Shown here: positions 25,303 through 34,401 of the stretch, piece by piece | How the letters are laid out: each line of letters starts with the position of its first letter | Position numbering within the stretch: the first letter of the stretch is position 1 | Assembly (NCBI RefSeq): GCF_000745965.1 | Contig: NZ_JQKI01000001.1 | Location: 434,087-498,086, forward strand | Source of the DNA: Edaphobacter aggregans DSM 19364 | GTDB taxonomy: Bacteria; Acidobacteriota; Terriglobia; Terriglobales; Acidobacteriaceae | DNA: 64,000 nucleotides | Direction of reading: 5' to 3' | The notes under the pieces: model-generated | What the model saw: the letters and a program-made list of their open reading frames with translations, nothing else | The model's database searches: none | Told to the model about the DNA's origin: nothing | Position numbers and translations under genes: made by a program

Positions 25303-27771
25303 ATGAGCCGGTCAACCAGCTTCTTCGGTAGAACGTATTTGCGAGTCTTATGGCTTGGGCTGCAGCTGTTCGTCGTTGGGACGATGGTGTTGGCGCAGAC
25401 CAAAGCGGCTCCTCCTCCGGTGATGCATCCGACGGAGGCGGACCGGAAGACTCTGCCGATCAAGCAGCCTGTGCCGGCTACGATTACCACGCTCGATGCG
25501 CGGCAGGCGAAGCTTCCCGCACGATTTGATATCACCGCTCCGCAGGGTGCGCCGAATGTGCTGATCATCCTGATCGACGACATGGGGTTCGGGCAGTCGA
25601 GCGCGTTTGGCGGGCCGATTCATATGCCTACGATTGAGCAGCTGGCTGCGAATGGGCTTCGCTATAACAACTTTCATACGACGGCGCTGTGTTCGCCGAC
25701 TCGGGCCGCGTTGATGAGCGGGCGCAATTCTCACATGGTGAACATGGGCGCGATCGCGGAGATTGCGACATCGTTTCCGGGCAACACCGGCATGACGCCG
25801 GACTACGCGGCGCCGATTGCGAAGATGCTGCGGTATAACGGCTACTCGACGGCGCAGTTTGGCAAGAACCATGAGACGGCTACGTGGGAGATAAGTCCTT
25901 CGGGACCGACGGATCGGTGGCCTACGCGGCAGGGCTTCGACAAGTTTTATGGCTTTATGGGCGGCGAGACGAACCAGTGGGATCCGAGTGTTTATGAGGA
26001 CTTGACGAAGATTGAGGTCCCGCACACACCGGGCTATCACTTCATGAACGACATGACGAATCATGCGATCTCGTGGATCCAGTATGAGAAGTCGCTGACT
26101 CCGGACAAGCCGTTCTTTATCTACTTTGCCCCGGGCGCGACGCATGCTCCGCATCATGTGCCGAAGGAGTGGTCGGATAAGTACAAGGGAAAGTTTGACC
26201 AGGGGTGGGACAAGCTGCGCGAGGAGACGCTGGCGCGGCAGATTCAGCTGGGCGTGGTGCCTGCGGGGACGAAGCTCGCTCCGAAGCCTGAGTTCATCAA
26301 GGACTGGGACACGTTATCGCCGGATGAGAAGAAGCTGTTCGCTCGCGAGATGGAGATCTTCGCGGGCTTCGGAGAGTATACGGATCACGAGATTGGCCGC
26401 ATGATTGATGCGATCAAGGACATGGGCCAGCTGGACAATACGTTGATCTTCTACATCGTCGGGGATAACGGAGCGAGCGCGGAGGGCGGCGCGAACGGCC
26501 TGTTCAACGAGAACACGTACTTCAACGGCGTGAATGAGCAGGTTCCGGAGATTCTGAAGCATCTGGATGAGCTGGGTGGGCCGAAGTCGTATAACCACTA
26601 TGCTGCGGGGTGGGCGGTTGCGGGCGATACTCCGTTTACGTGGACCAAGCAGGTGGCGTCGAGCTTTGGCGGGACGCGGAATGGGATGGTGGTCTCGTGG
26701 CCTCAGGGGATTCAAGCGAAGAACGAGGTGAGGTCGCAGTTCGGGCATGTCATCGATGTTGTTCCTACGGTTCTCGAGGTGGTGAAGGTGCCGCAGCCGA
26801 GCGAGGTGGATGGAATCAAGCAGACTCCGATCGAAGGCGTGAGCATGGTGTATACCTTTGCGGATGCGAAGGCTCCGTCGCGGCACACGACGCAGTACTT
26901 TGAGATGGCGGGCAATCGCGCGATCTATCACGACGGCTGGCTTGCGGGGACGGTGCATAAGGCTCCGTGGGAGCCGAAGCCGCGCGCGACTCTGGAGAAC
27001 GACAAGTGGGAGCTGTACCAGGTGACGGATGACTTCAGCCTGACGAAGGATCTTGCGGCGTCGCAGCCGGCGAAGCTGAAGGAGATGCAGGCTCTCTTTA
27101 TCAAAGAGGCAGTTGCGAATCATGTGCTGCCGATCGACGACCGGACGATCGAGCGGTTCGATTCTGTGACGGCGGGACGGCCTGACCTGATGGGTGACCG
27201 GACTGCGCTGACGGTGTACGCAGGGATGAGCGGCATCTCGGAGAACGCCTTCATCAATACGAAGAACACGACGCACACGGTTACGGCGGAGATCGAGGTT
27301 CCGAACGGGACGGCGAACGGTGTCGTGATGGCGCAAGGCGGGCGCTTCAGCGGCTGGTCTCTCTACGTGAAGGATGGCAAGCCTGCGTACACGTACAACT
27401 GGGTTGGCTTGAAGGAGTTCACGGTCACAGCGACGAAGGCGCTGTCGCCGGGCAAGGCGACGCTGCGGATGGAGTTTGTGCGGGAGGGCGAGAAGCTGGG
27501 ATCGGGGGGAACGGCCCGCCTGTTTATCAATGGCGAACAAGTGGGTGAAGGAAAAATAGAGAGCACAAACGGAATGCTTGTCGCCCTCGACGAGGGCGCG
27601 GATGTCGGAACGGATCTGGGTACGCCGGTGAGCGCGGCGTATGAGAGCCCGTTTGCGTTCAATGGGACGGTGCGCTCGGTAAGGATCAATATCACGCCGT
27701 CGCACCTGAGCCCGGAGTCGCAGGCGGAGCTGGATGCGCAGCGGGCGAAGGCGTTGGAGTCGAAGCAGTAG
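25303..27771 (+). CDS. Secreted arylsulfatase (formylglycine-dependent)
   Basis: 822 residues from the ATG at 25303 (GCGAGG upstream); the start at 25243 would add 20 non-conserved residues. A signal peptide (LRVLWLGLQLFVVGTMVLAQ) precedes the sulfatase domain: NVLIILIDDMGFGQ gives the calcium aspartates, and TTALCSPTRAALMSGR contains the CxPxR signature with C130 as the formylglycine precursor. IVGDNGASAEGG is the second metal site. The last 250 residues (VTAEIEVPNGTANGVVMAQG, SGWSLYVKDGKPAYTYNW) form a C-terminal beta domain typical of large arylsulfatases. No formylglycine-generating enzyme is seen in the window. Confidence 0.93.
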   Translation: MSRSTSFFGRTYLRVLWLGLQLFVVGTMVLAQTKAAPPPVMHPTEADRKTLPIKQPVPATITTLDARQAKLPARFDITAPQGAPNVLIILIDDMGFGQSSAFGGPIHMPTIEQLAANGLRYNNFHTTALCSPTRAALMSGRNSHMVNMGAIAEIATSFPGNTGMTPDYAAPIAKMLRYNGYSTAQFGKNHETATWEISPSGPTDRWPTRQGFDKFYGFMGGETNQWDPSVYEDLTKIEVPHTPGYHFMNDMTNHAISWIQYEKSLTPDKPFFIYFAPGATHAPHHVPKEWSDKYKGKFDQGWDKLREETLARQIQLGVVPAGTKLAPKPEFIKDWDTLSPDEKKLFAREMEIFAGFGEYTDHEIGRMIDAIKDMGQLDNTLIFYIVGDNGASAEGGANGLFNENTYFNGVNEQVPEILKHLDELGGPKSYNHYAAGWAVAGDTPFTWTKQVASSFGGTRNGMVVSWPQGIQAKNEVRSQFGHVIDVVPTVLEVVKVPQPSEVDGIKQTPIEGVSMVYTFADAKAPSRHTTQYFEMAGNRAIYHDGWLAGTVHKAPWEPKPRATLENDKWELYQVTDDFSLTKDLAASQPAKLKEMQALFIKEAVANHVLPIDDRTIERFDSVTAGRPDLMGDRTALTVYAGMSGISENAFINTKNTTHTVTAEIEVPNGTANGVVMAQGGRFSGWSLYVKDGKPAYTYNWVGLKEFTVTATKALSPGKATLRMEFVREGEKLGSGGTARLFINGEQVGEGKIESTNGMLVALDEGADVGTDLGTPVSAAYESPFAFNGTVRSVRINITPSHLSPESQAELDAQRAKALESKQ

Positions 27772-27865
27772 GCTGCGCGCGCCGGACGAGCGCGAAGTAT
27801 CGATAAAGAAACAGGTTTCTCCACCCCGTTCGAAATGATGCCTCTGCGATTACCCACCGGAAAGC

Positions 27866-27940
27866 GTTCGAGCTCGAATGATCCCACATCTCAGAATCGA
27901 GACCCGTTCGACTTCGCTCAGGGCAGGTTGTGGGGCACCC
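27866..27940. repeat. Dispersed double-hairpin repeat copy (degenerate)
   Basis: GTTCGAGCTCGAATGATCCC, then ACATCTCAGAATCGAG, then an inserted TTCGACTTCGCTCAGGGCAG before TTGTGGGGCACCC. The second hairpin is thus interrupted by another repeat module. Confidence 0.6.
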
Positions 27941-27950
27941 GATTTCTGGA

Positions 27951-29258
27951 CTAGACAGGGATAGCCTTCGCGGGCTTCGGCTCCATCCAGAGCTTGCCTG
28001 CGGCGGCGAGGAGGAGGACGAGGGCGGCGCAGAGGGCGAAGACCTGGCGGACTCCGATGTAATGGGTGAGGAGGCCGGAGAGGATAAGGCCGGCGATCTG
28101 GGCGGCGAAGACGATGGACATGAAGGTGGAGCCGACGCGGCCCATCAGCTCGGGCGGGGTGGCCTGCTGGAAGAGGGTCTGCGAGGGCACGATGATTCCG
28201 GCGACCGAGAAGCCGATGATGAGATTGCCAAGGACGGTGGACCAGATCTGGGTGAGCGCGGTGAGAAGGATGAGGCCGGCGGCGATTCCGCAGAGGCCGG
28301 AGTAGACCTGCAGGGTGTTGGAGAGGCGCTTGCCGAAGGTGTTAAGGCCGTTGATGCCGATGAGCATGCCGAGGCCGATCATGGCGGCGACGACGCCAAA
28401 GGCTCGGGTGGAGGCGTGGAGCGAGTCGCGCACGTAGACGGCGATGAGCGGGCCGAAGCAGCCGATGACGAACATTCCCGCGGCCATCGCGAGGATGACG
28501 AAGAGCAGAGCCGCGTGATGGAGGATGAAGTCGACGCCCTGCTTCATGTCGAGCCAGATCTGGCCGAGAGTGGAGGTGTTCTGCGGAGCGGCGGCTTGAT
28601 CGGGAGATTGCGCGGTTGCGGGTCGTGTAGTGGCGACGAAGGTGAGCGAGGCGATGAGCAGAGCGGAGCCGACGAAGCTGGCGGAGTCGAGGAGGTAGCA
28701 GCTGGTGGGGCCGAAGGAGGCGACCATGAAGGACGCGATAGCCGGGCCGACGATGCGCATTCCAAACATAACCTGCTGCATGAGAGCGTTGGCGGAGCGG
28801 AGGCCGTGGAGTGGGACGGCGGAGCGGATGGCGACTCCCTGGGCGGGCGAGAAGAAGCTGGAGACGACGGAGATGGCGGCGAGGATGGCATAGAAGTGCC
28901 AGGGCTGGCGCGCGACGATGAGCAGGAGAACGAGCGCGGCGCGGATGGAGTCGCTTGCAACCATGGTGGGCTTGAGCGGCCAGCGGTCGACGAAGACTCC
29001 GGCGAGGATGCCGAGGACGGCGATGGGGAGCATGTAGGCGATCTGCACGCCGGTGACCTGCTGGGCGGTGGCGTGGAGCGAGAAGGTGAGGACTCCGATG
29101 ACGGCGAAGAGGGCGAGGAAGTCGCCGAAGACGGAGACGATCTGGGCGTACCAGAGACGGCGCAGCATGGGGTAGCCGAGGACGTCGCGCATGGAGAGCG
29201 GCGCTGGGAGTTCGGGGTCGATCGGCGGGGCTGCGGGTTGGGCGGTGGTTGTGCTCAT
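27951..29258 (-). CDS. Major facilitator superfamily transporter (EntS-like)
   Basis: 435 residues with about twelve membrane helices. The start at 29258 gives MSTTTAQPAAPPIDPELPAP before helix 1 (RRLWYAQIVSVFGDFLALFA). GVFVDRWPLKPTMVASDSIR is the loop 2-3 motif of the MFS_3 branch, and QGVAIRSAVPLHGLRSANAL, GPAIASFMVASFGPTSCYLL and ELMGRVGSTFMSIVFAAQIA are typical for it. The family exports siderophores, macrolides and other small molecules; substrate here unknown. A separate convergent repeat lies just after its stop codon. Upstream on the same strand is an unknown membrane protein. Confidence 0.88.
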   Translation of the reverse strand: MSTTTAQPAAPPIDPELPAPLSMRDVLGYPMLRRLWYAQIVSVFGDFLALFAVIGVLTFSLHATAQQVTGVQIAYMLPIAVLGILAGVFVDRWPLKPTMVASDSIRAALVLLLIVARQPWHFYAILAAISVVSSFFSPAQGVAIRSAVPLHGLRSANALMQQVMFGMRIVGPAIASFMVASFGPTSCYLLDSASFVGSALLIASLTFVATTRPATAQSPDQAAAPQNTSTLGQIWLDMKQGVDFILHHAALLFVILAMAAGMFVIGCFGPLIAVYVRDSLHASTRAFGVVAAMIGLGMLIGINGLNTFGKRLSNTLQVYSGLCGIAAGLILLTALTQIWSTVLGNLIIGFSVAGIIVPSQTLFQQATPPELMGRVGSTFMSIVFAAQIAGLILSGLLTHYIGVRQVFALCAALVLLLAAAGKLWMEPKPAKAIPV

Positions 29259-29419
29259 CTTATGTAGACGTGTAAAGAGTTGTTGATATTGGATGGTGAG
29301 GGCGAGTTTGGGATGCGAATATTCACGGCAGGTGCACTGACTAACAGACGCAAAGATATCCGACGCCCGTCGGCCATTGGGGCCCGCGAATGCGGGAGTC
29401 GAGTGCAATTCTTTGTCCC

Positions 29420-30118
29420 TTATGCGGAGGCTTTGACCAGCCTGCGTCGCGGCAATGCGAAGCCGGCGGCGATCATCCAGAGGTATCCGGGGAAGCGGGT
29501 GAGCGGGATGAGGGGGAGGAGCTTGATGTTGATCATTTGGAACCAGCTGAGTTCGCCGATGATGGCGAGGACGAGCCCCGCGACGACGAGCCACTTCGGC
29601 AGCAGGCGGTGGAAGGCCGCGGTGACGGAGACTCCTGCGAGCAGGATGCCGAAGGGGACCGAGAAACCGGGGCCTCCGAGGCCGAAGGAGATGCGGTAGA
29701 GCGCCTGGGTGAGCGCGGGGTCGTCCGCGACGCCGGGGTAGGTCATCGCCCAGAGGATGGAGGAGGTGATCATGATGTTGGTCGCGGTGAGGAAGCCTCC
29801 GAAGAGGGCGATGTGCGTGCCGGCGGCGCGGACGCCGAGGAAGCGGAGCTGGCTGACGACGGTCGCGGTGAAGATGCCGAGCGGGATGGCGGAGCCGAAC
29901 TGGAGGAAGGCGCAGAGAAGGACTCCGGACTGGCGGCGGGAGAAGAAGTCGACCATCTGGGCGATGGTGGCGGCGGGGCCGGGGAAGTACGGGGTTCCTC
30001 CGAATGCGGTGACAGGAAAGAGTGCAGCGACGAAGAGCGCGACGAAGGCAAGGGCGACGAGTCCGAGGTGGGGGCCGCGGAATCGGAGTGTGGGAGTCTG
30101 CTCGAGGGTCGAGGTCAT
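29420..30118 (-). CDS. Integral membrane protein divergent from a MarR regulator
   Basis: 232 residues from the ATG at 30118, which has a strong AAGGAGG upstream. About six membrane segments are seen, such as LGLVALAFVALFVAALFPVT, GVLLCAFLQFGSAIPLGIFT, HIALFGGFLTATNIMITSSI, FGILLAGVSVTAAFHRLL, and WLVVAGLVLAIIGELSWFQM. No motif identifies a function. Divergent arrangement with the MarR gene at 30201 across an AT-rich region with repeated sites suggests it is the regulator's target, as with many MarR-controlled membrane proteins. Confidence 0.8.
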   Translation of the reverse strand: MTSTLEQTPTLRFRGPHLGLVALAFVALFVAALFPVTAFGGTPYFPGPAATIAQMVDFFSRRQSGVLLCAFLQFGSAIPLGIFTATVVSQLRFLGVRAAGTHIALFGGFLTATNIMITSSILWAMTYPGVADDPALTQALYRISFGLGGPGFSVPFGILLAGVSVTAAFHRLLPKWLVVAGLVLAIIGELSWFQMINIKLLPLIPLTRFPGYLWMIAAGFALPRRRLVKASA

Positions 30119-30140
30119 TGGAGTTTCCTCCTTGGGTCGA

Positions 30141-30176
30141 TAATTACAATTGTTAATGATTATGCTTGTCAATGAT
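30141..30176. promoter_or_regulatory. Candidate MarR operator region
   Basis: TAATTACAATTGTTAATGAT is an AT-rich near-palindrome centred on AATT, standing out in a GC-rich region. TTGTTAATGAT (30150-30160) and TTGTCAATGAT (30166-30176) form a direct repeat with a 16-bp period. The site lies between the divergent membrane-protein and MarR genes. Confidence 0.55.
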
Positions 30177-30200
30177 TGGATTCATGAAAGAATTGACATC

Positions 30201-30701
30201 ATGCGGAAGCAGGGCGGTCCTAGGGGTGATTCGGCGGGGTTCCTGATCGCGCAGGTGGGGGCGCATGCGGCTTCGCGGTTTGGCGAGGCGTTGAAGCCAC
30301 ATGGGCTTACGCCGCACGATGCGGGTATTCTGCGGCTGCTGTCCCATTCGCCGGGGCTCTCGCAGCAGGAGTTGGCGAAGCGGCTGAGGATGCATGCGAG
30401 CCGTCTGGTGGGGGTCCTGGACGATCTGGAGGAGCGGAAGCTGATTGAGAGGCGGCCTTCTGAGACGGACCGGCGTTTCTATGCGCTTCATCTTACGAAG
30501 AACGGCGAGTCGGCTTTGGGGGTGATCGGGCAGGTGGCGCGTGAGCATCATCGCTCGCTGCTTGTGAGTTTGAGTGAAGAGGAGCGCGCGAGCCTGGCGG
30601 CGATGCTGTCGCGCATTGCGGAGCAGCAGGGACTGACGCCGGGGGTGCATCCGGGGTACAGCAGGGGCGGCGACGCAGCGAACGACACGAAGGTTCCTTA
30701 G
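30201..30701 (+). CDS. MarR-family transcriptional regulator
   Basis: 166 residues from the ATG at 30201; in-frame ATGs at 30156 and 30162 would put the start inside the candidate operator. The winged helix is clear: LTPHDAGILRLLSHSPGLSQ, QELAKRLRMHASRLVGVLDD (recognition helix), LEERKLIERRPSETDRRFYA with the DRR wing motif. MarR proteins repress neighbouring, often divergent, genes and release DNA on binding small phenolic or oxidising ligands. The probable targets are itself and the membrane protein at 29420-30118. A Nif3-like gene follows 26 bp downstream and may be co-transcribed. Confidence 0.88.
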   Translation: MRKQGGPRGDSAGFLIAQVGAHAASRFGEALKPHGLTPHDAGILRLLSHSPGLSQQELAKRLRMHASRLVGVLDDLEERKLIERRPSETDRRFYALHLTKNGESALGVIGQVAREHHRSLLVSLSEEERASLAAMLSRIAEQQGLTPGVHPGYSRGGDAANDTKVP

Positions 30702-30727
30702 ACCTGCATGCTGCTTCCTTTGGCAGA

Positions 30728-31621
30728 ATGGTGTGCATGTCGATGACGCGTCGTTCGCTGGTGGTGGGAGGGGCTGCGCTGACTGCGGCCTCGCGAGTGC
30801 ATGGTTTCGCTCAGGCTGGGGGCGCTTTGACTGCCGGTGAGGTAGTGGAGCGCATCAAGGGCAAGGTGGGGATTCCGTGGATGACGGAGACGGTGGACCG
30901 GATTGTTGCCGGGTCGCCGGAGGTGCGGGTGAAGGGGATCGCGACGACGATGATGGCGACGCAGGAGGTGATGCAACGTGCAGTCGCGGCGGGGAGAAAC
31001 ATGATCGTGACGCACGAGCCGACGTTCTGGTCGCACATGGACACGACGAAGGAGTTGGAGGGCGATCCAACGTATGAGTTCAAGCGGAGGTTTATCGCGG
31101 AGCATGATGTCGCAGTCTTTCGCTTTCACGACCACTGGCACAGGATGACGCCGGATGGCATCAACGCCGGGATGATGCGGGAGCTGGGGTGGGAGAAGAA
31201 TGCGGTGAGCGAGGGCTCGCACGAGTTTGTGTTCGATGCGACGACGCTGGGCGGGCTGGTAGAGACGATGGTGAAGCGGCTGAATGCGCACTCGATGCGC
31301 GTGGTGGGCGATGCGAAGATGCCGGTGAGGCGCGTGGTGGCGAACTGGGGCTATGCGAGCCTGATGCCGAATGTGATCAAGGTGGCGGCGCGGCCGGATG
31401 TGGACGTGGTGATCTGTGGCGAGACCCGCGAGTGGGAGCTGGTGGAGTATGTGCAGGACCAGGTGGCGTCAGGACTGAAGAAGGCGCTCATCGTCGTCAA
31501 TCATGTGGCTTCGGAGCAGGCGGGGATGAAGTACTGCGCGGACCGGCTGAGGCCGATGGTGCCGGATGTTCCGGTGGAGTTTGTGGCGAGCGCGGAGCCG
31601 TTCTGGGTGGTGCGGGCTTAG
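30728..31621 (+). CDS. Exported Nif3-like dinuclear metal-center protein
   Basis: 297 residues. The N-terminus MTRRSLVVGGAALTAAS is a Tat-type signal with an RR pair; ATGs at 30728, 30737 and 30743 all precede it, and none has an obvious ribosome site. The body matches the Nif3 family: NMIVTHEPTFWSHMD near 97 (metal-binding His/Glu cluster), FRFHDHWHRMTPDGINAGMM near 135, and VVICGETREWELVEYVQD near 225. Nif3 proteins are usually cytoplasmic, bind two metals and have no settled function. A Tat-exported variant is unusual. It follows the MarR gene closely. Confidence 0.82.
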   Translation: MVCMSMTRRSLVVGGAALTAASRVHGFAQAGGALTAGEVVERIKGKVGIPWMTETVDRIVAGSPEVRVKGIATTMMATQEVMQRAVAAGRNMIVTHEPTFWSHMDTTKELEGDPTYEFKRRFIAEHDVAVFRFHDHWHRMTPDGINAGMMRELGWEKNAVSEGSHEFVFDATTLGGLVETMVKRLNAHSMRVVGDAKMPVRRVVANWGYASLMPNVIKVAARPDVDVVICGETREWELVEYVQDQVASGLKKALIVVNHVASEQAGMKYCADRLRPMVPDVPVEFVASAEPFWVVRA

Positions 31622-31687
31622 TTGGGGAGCCTCTTCGCTTGGCGCATCGGGCTACGCTATCCAATAAATTTGAATTCTCTTTTAGTT

Positions 31688-33544
31688 CTATTGAATGGTT
31701 ATCGGGGCCGATAACAATTGAGCATTTGCGATGGGAAGCGAGGAGCGATGCGGGCTTGTTTCCATGTTGGCCTTTCCATCAACCAGTGACGTAATGACAA
31801 ATAAGTAAGTCTGACCGGACCGCAGCAGATCGGGCGGTATTGTCATCGAGGTCTTTGCCGTGCCCAACGTTGTTAAGGGAAAATACGCGACTGTGCCAAC
31901 TGTGCCAATTGTGCCAACTGTGCCAATCGGCAATGTGCCAGTCGGCGATGTGCCAATCGGCAATGTGCTCGGCGGTGTGCCAATCGGCAACGGCGATGTC
32001 GTGCTCATGATGGCCACGGTATAGCCGAACGGGGTGCCAATCGCGGGCGGCTCCCAACTGAGTGTGACTGCTGTGCCGTTGATTGTGCCGGCAGTGAAGA
32101 GGTCGGCGCCGTTGATCTTCGGGTTCTGCACCGGTGAGATCAGCGGTTTGACTGTTGCGGTTGGCAGCGATGTGGTCTGACTATTGGTCAAAGTGACGCT
32201 CTGGGTTGTGCCTCCGGGCGCCGGAACAGCCACCGAAGCGCTCTGGCAGACGCGGAAGATACGTCTCCAGGTGGTGGGGAATGGATCGCTGTATTGCACG
32301 GTCCCGGCTTCCACATCGGTTGTCAAAGGCAGACTCGTAAAGAAAGGCGGAAGCGTGGAGCAGGAGGGTGAGCTGAAGATGCTGAAGATAGAGATACTGC
32401 TGTTCGCCTTGGTCCAGATGAGATCGATCGGGTTTGAGAGCGACACGTTTGGGCCGTCGGCGGAGATATAGGGTAGTACGGAGAGGTAGAAGCCGCCTCC
32501 CACAGCGGTCGGCGCCGTTGGTGCAATGTGATCGAACAGGGGCGGCCACGCGGAACCTTTGAGGCTGAGATTAATCGATGCTGGAACCGTGGGATTCAGT
32601 GCTCCGCTGATCGTATTGTGTCCGCCGGTGGTTAAGGACAGATTCGACAGCGTAAGCGCAGGACCCAATACGTATCCGTTGATGGATCCAAACGCAGCCG
32701 GTTCGTACTGCCTCACGAACCCATTCTTTATCACGGAAAAATCAAGGTTGCTGCCAATCCCAAATCCTCCGAAGAATGTGGTGGAACCTGGATTCGTCGA
32801 AGCCGAATAGAACGGCACTCTCGTTCCGAACGCATCGATTTGCAACAAACCGGGTGCAGCCGTCGCCTCCAAGGACGTGAAGTTGAAATTGATGTACGTG
32901 GTGGAGGTGGTCGGACTAGTGGCACCGGAGACTGGAACAAAGATGTCGCTGCCCATGTCGAAGGTGCTGCTGCTCGTCCAGTACGTGTCGCGAGGTCCAA
33001 GCTTCAACCAGTAGTATCCAGCGGGGACATTGGGAATCTCGAAGGTTCCATTCGTTCCGCCGGTTCCGGAGAAGGCCTTGAAGGAGCCATCCGGTTGCGG
33101 CACGAGAGCTGCAACGAAAGAGTTCAGGCGACTCAAGTCGAAGGGAGCATTTGTTGAGCCGCTTTGATTCCACAAGGTGTCGATGCGGCTGATGCGGATG
33201 GTACCGGATGGCGTCACCGCCCAGGACTGTGTCGCCGATGCTGCGCCTGAGGCGGTCGCAGTCACGGTGAAGCTGTTCGAAACCCGGGATTGTTGCGCAG
33301 TGGGTGTCCACGAGATCGTATTTCCGCTGAACGTCGCGCCGGTTGGTGCGCTGGTCAAAGAGAAGGTAACCGCAGTGCCGGTTGCCGCGACCTGGTAGGT
33401 GTAAGGCGATGCCTCAACAGCCTGCGTAACTGGCGCGCTGGTAAATACAGGCGCAGCCGGGGTCGGGGTTGTTTGATTTCCGCTACTGCAGGCCGTTAGC
33501 AGAAAGACGATCAGTGTGGCAGGTAAGACTTGGTATCGCAGCAA
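31688..33544 (-). CDS. Large lipoprotein with an Ig-like domain and short repeats
   Basis: 618 residues. The N-terminus YQVLPATLIVFLLTACSSGN is a lipoprotein signal with the lipobox cysteine at C19. Residues about 30-110 resemble a putative-Ig domain (APVTQAVEASPYTYQVAATG and TFSLTSAPTGATFSGNTISW). The central region TFEIPNVPAGYYWLKLGPRD looks like a carboxypeptidase-regulatory-type beta fold. Near residue 540 the chain becomes PLPIGTPPSTLPIGTSPTGT and GTVGTIGTVGTV, encoded by 9-bp and 15-bp DNA repeats. Function unknown; probably cell-surface. The gene lies downstream of rnpB on the same strand, separated by a terminator. Confidence 0.78.
   Translation of the reverse strand: MLRYQVLPATLIVFLLTACSSGNQTTPTPAAPVFTSAPVTQAVEASPYTYQVAATGTAVTFSLTSAPTGATFSGNTISWTPTAQQSRVSNSFTVTATASGAASATQSWAVTPSGTIRISRIDTLWNQSGSTNAPFDLSRLNSFVAALVPQPDGSFKAFSGTGGTNGTFEIPNVPAGYYWLKLGPRDTYWTSSSTFDMGSDIFVPVSGATSPTTSTTYINFNFTSLEATAAPGLLQIDAFGTRVPFYSASTNPGSTTFFGGFGIGSNLDFSVIKNGFVRQYEPAAFGSINGYVLGPALTLSNLSLTTGGHNTISGALNPTVPASINLSLKGSAWPPLFDHIAPTAPTAVGGGFYLSVLPYISADGPNVSLSNPIDLIWTKANSSISIFSIFSSPSCSTLPPFFTSLPLTTDVEAGTVQYSDPFPTTWRRIFRVCQSASVAVPAPGGTTQSVTLTNSQTTSLPTATVKPLISPVQNPKINGADLFTAGTINGTAVTLSWEPPAIGTPFGYTVAIMSTTSPLPIGTPPSTLPIGTSPTGTLPIGTVGTIGTVGTVAYFPLTTLGTAKTSMTIPPDLLRSGQTYLFVITSLVDGKANMETSPHRSSLPIANAQLLSAPITIQ
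31891..31990. repeat. In-frame 9-bp and 15-bp repeats inside the lipoprotein gene
   Basis: On the plus strand four units of TGTGCCAAC or TGTGCCAAT run head to tail, followed by 15-bp units such as GTGCCAATCGGCAAT with variants. Both periods are multiples of three, so unit gain or loss would change protein length without a frameshift. Confidence 0.75.
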
Positions 33545-33659
33545 GATGCATTCCCCAGGCAGGTCGGCTCTTCGCTCGATGTAGGCATAAGGGCACCTGT
33601 TTCGTTAGGTTCGTGGTGGCAGTTGGATCATTTTCAGGGCGTCGTTGTCGAATTTCAAG

Positions 33660-33706
33660 AAAAAACTTTGATGGCCCCGGAAATCGTGTTTGCGATTCCC
33701 GGGGCC
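33660..33706 (-). terminator. Rho-independent terminator of rnpB
   Basis: On the minus strand GGCCCCGGGAATCG (33706-33693) pairs with CGATTTCCGGGGCC (33686-33673) around a six-base loop, followed within a few bases by TTTTTT. It sits 15 bp beyond the 3' end of the RNase P RNA. Confidence 0.88.
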
Positions 33707-33720
33707 ATTGTCATTTCCTT

Positions 33721-34166
33721 GCAGACGGCCCGTAAGCCGAATTCTGTTTTAGATGATCATTCCTCTACGCGACGCATTACTGCGGCGCTTTAGCAACCTA
33801 CCCGCAGGTTTCGGCTTCCTTCGAGCTTTCGCTCTCCGGACTCTCCGCCTGGGCGCATCGGGCCGATACGCCTCGGCCGCCTGGAGAGTGGCGGCTGAAT
33901 CCCTGCCTATTTGGTCTTGCTCCGTGTGGGGTTTACCATGCCGCGCCTGTTACCAGTCGCGCGGTGCGCTCTTACCGCACCTTTTCACCCTTACCCCTCC
34001 TCGCTTGCGCTCGGTGAGGCGGTATGTTTTCTGTTGCACTGGCCGTCCGGATGCCTTGAAGCATCCGTCCCGGACGTTATCCGGCACACTGCCCTGCGGA
34101 GTTCGGACTTTCCTCCCCCGCTCGACCGCTTGCGCGGCGAGCGGCAGCGATCATCCGGCCGCCTGC
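33721..34166 (-). ncRNA. rnpB: RNase P RNA (bacterial type A)
   Basis: On the minus strand the conserved core elements appear in order: GAGGAAAGTCCGAACTCC, GCAGGGCAGTGTGCCGGATA, the GGTAAGGGTGAAAAGGTG / GTAAGAGCGCACCG block, GGCATGGTAAACCCC, and AGAATTCGGCTTACGGGCC near the 3' end. Helix P1 sets the limits: GCAGGCGGCC (34166-34157) pairs with GGCCGTCTGC (33730-33721) with one G-U pair, giving about 446 nt. RNase P RNA is the catalytic subunit that trims tRNA 5' leaders. A plausible -10 box TACACT lies at 34179-34174. A strong terminator follows. Open frames over this segment are accidental. Confidence 0.97.
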
Positions 34167-34401
34167 AGGTTTAAGTGTAGCGCAGCGAGTGGATGGCGGA
34201 AAAACGTCGAGGGTAGGATGCCGTTGCCGCCGGGGAACAGAAACTTGAAGCTGGCCCAGCCGCCCAGCGGTCTGCGATGCGTCCCTCCTCAGGAAGAACT
34301 GCCATTTCTGGGGCCTGGAAACGTATTTGTCCGGAGCCGGTGGCGTCCAGACGGGACAGCGGGGATTTCTGTCACGACATCATATCGCGAAGACGAGATT
34401 T

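Noticed and set aside
27930-29267. 445-residue plus-strand frame rich in Glu/Gly/Asp
   Set aside because: Mirror of the MFS transporter; acidic low-complexity composition without motifs.
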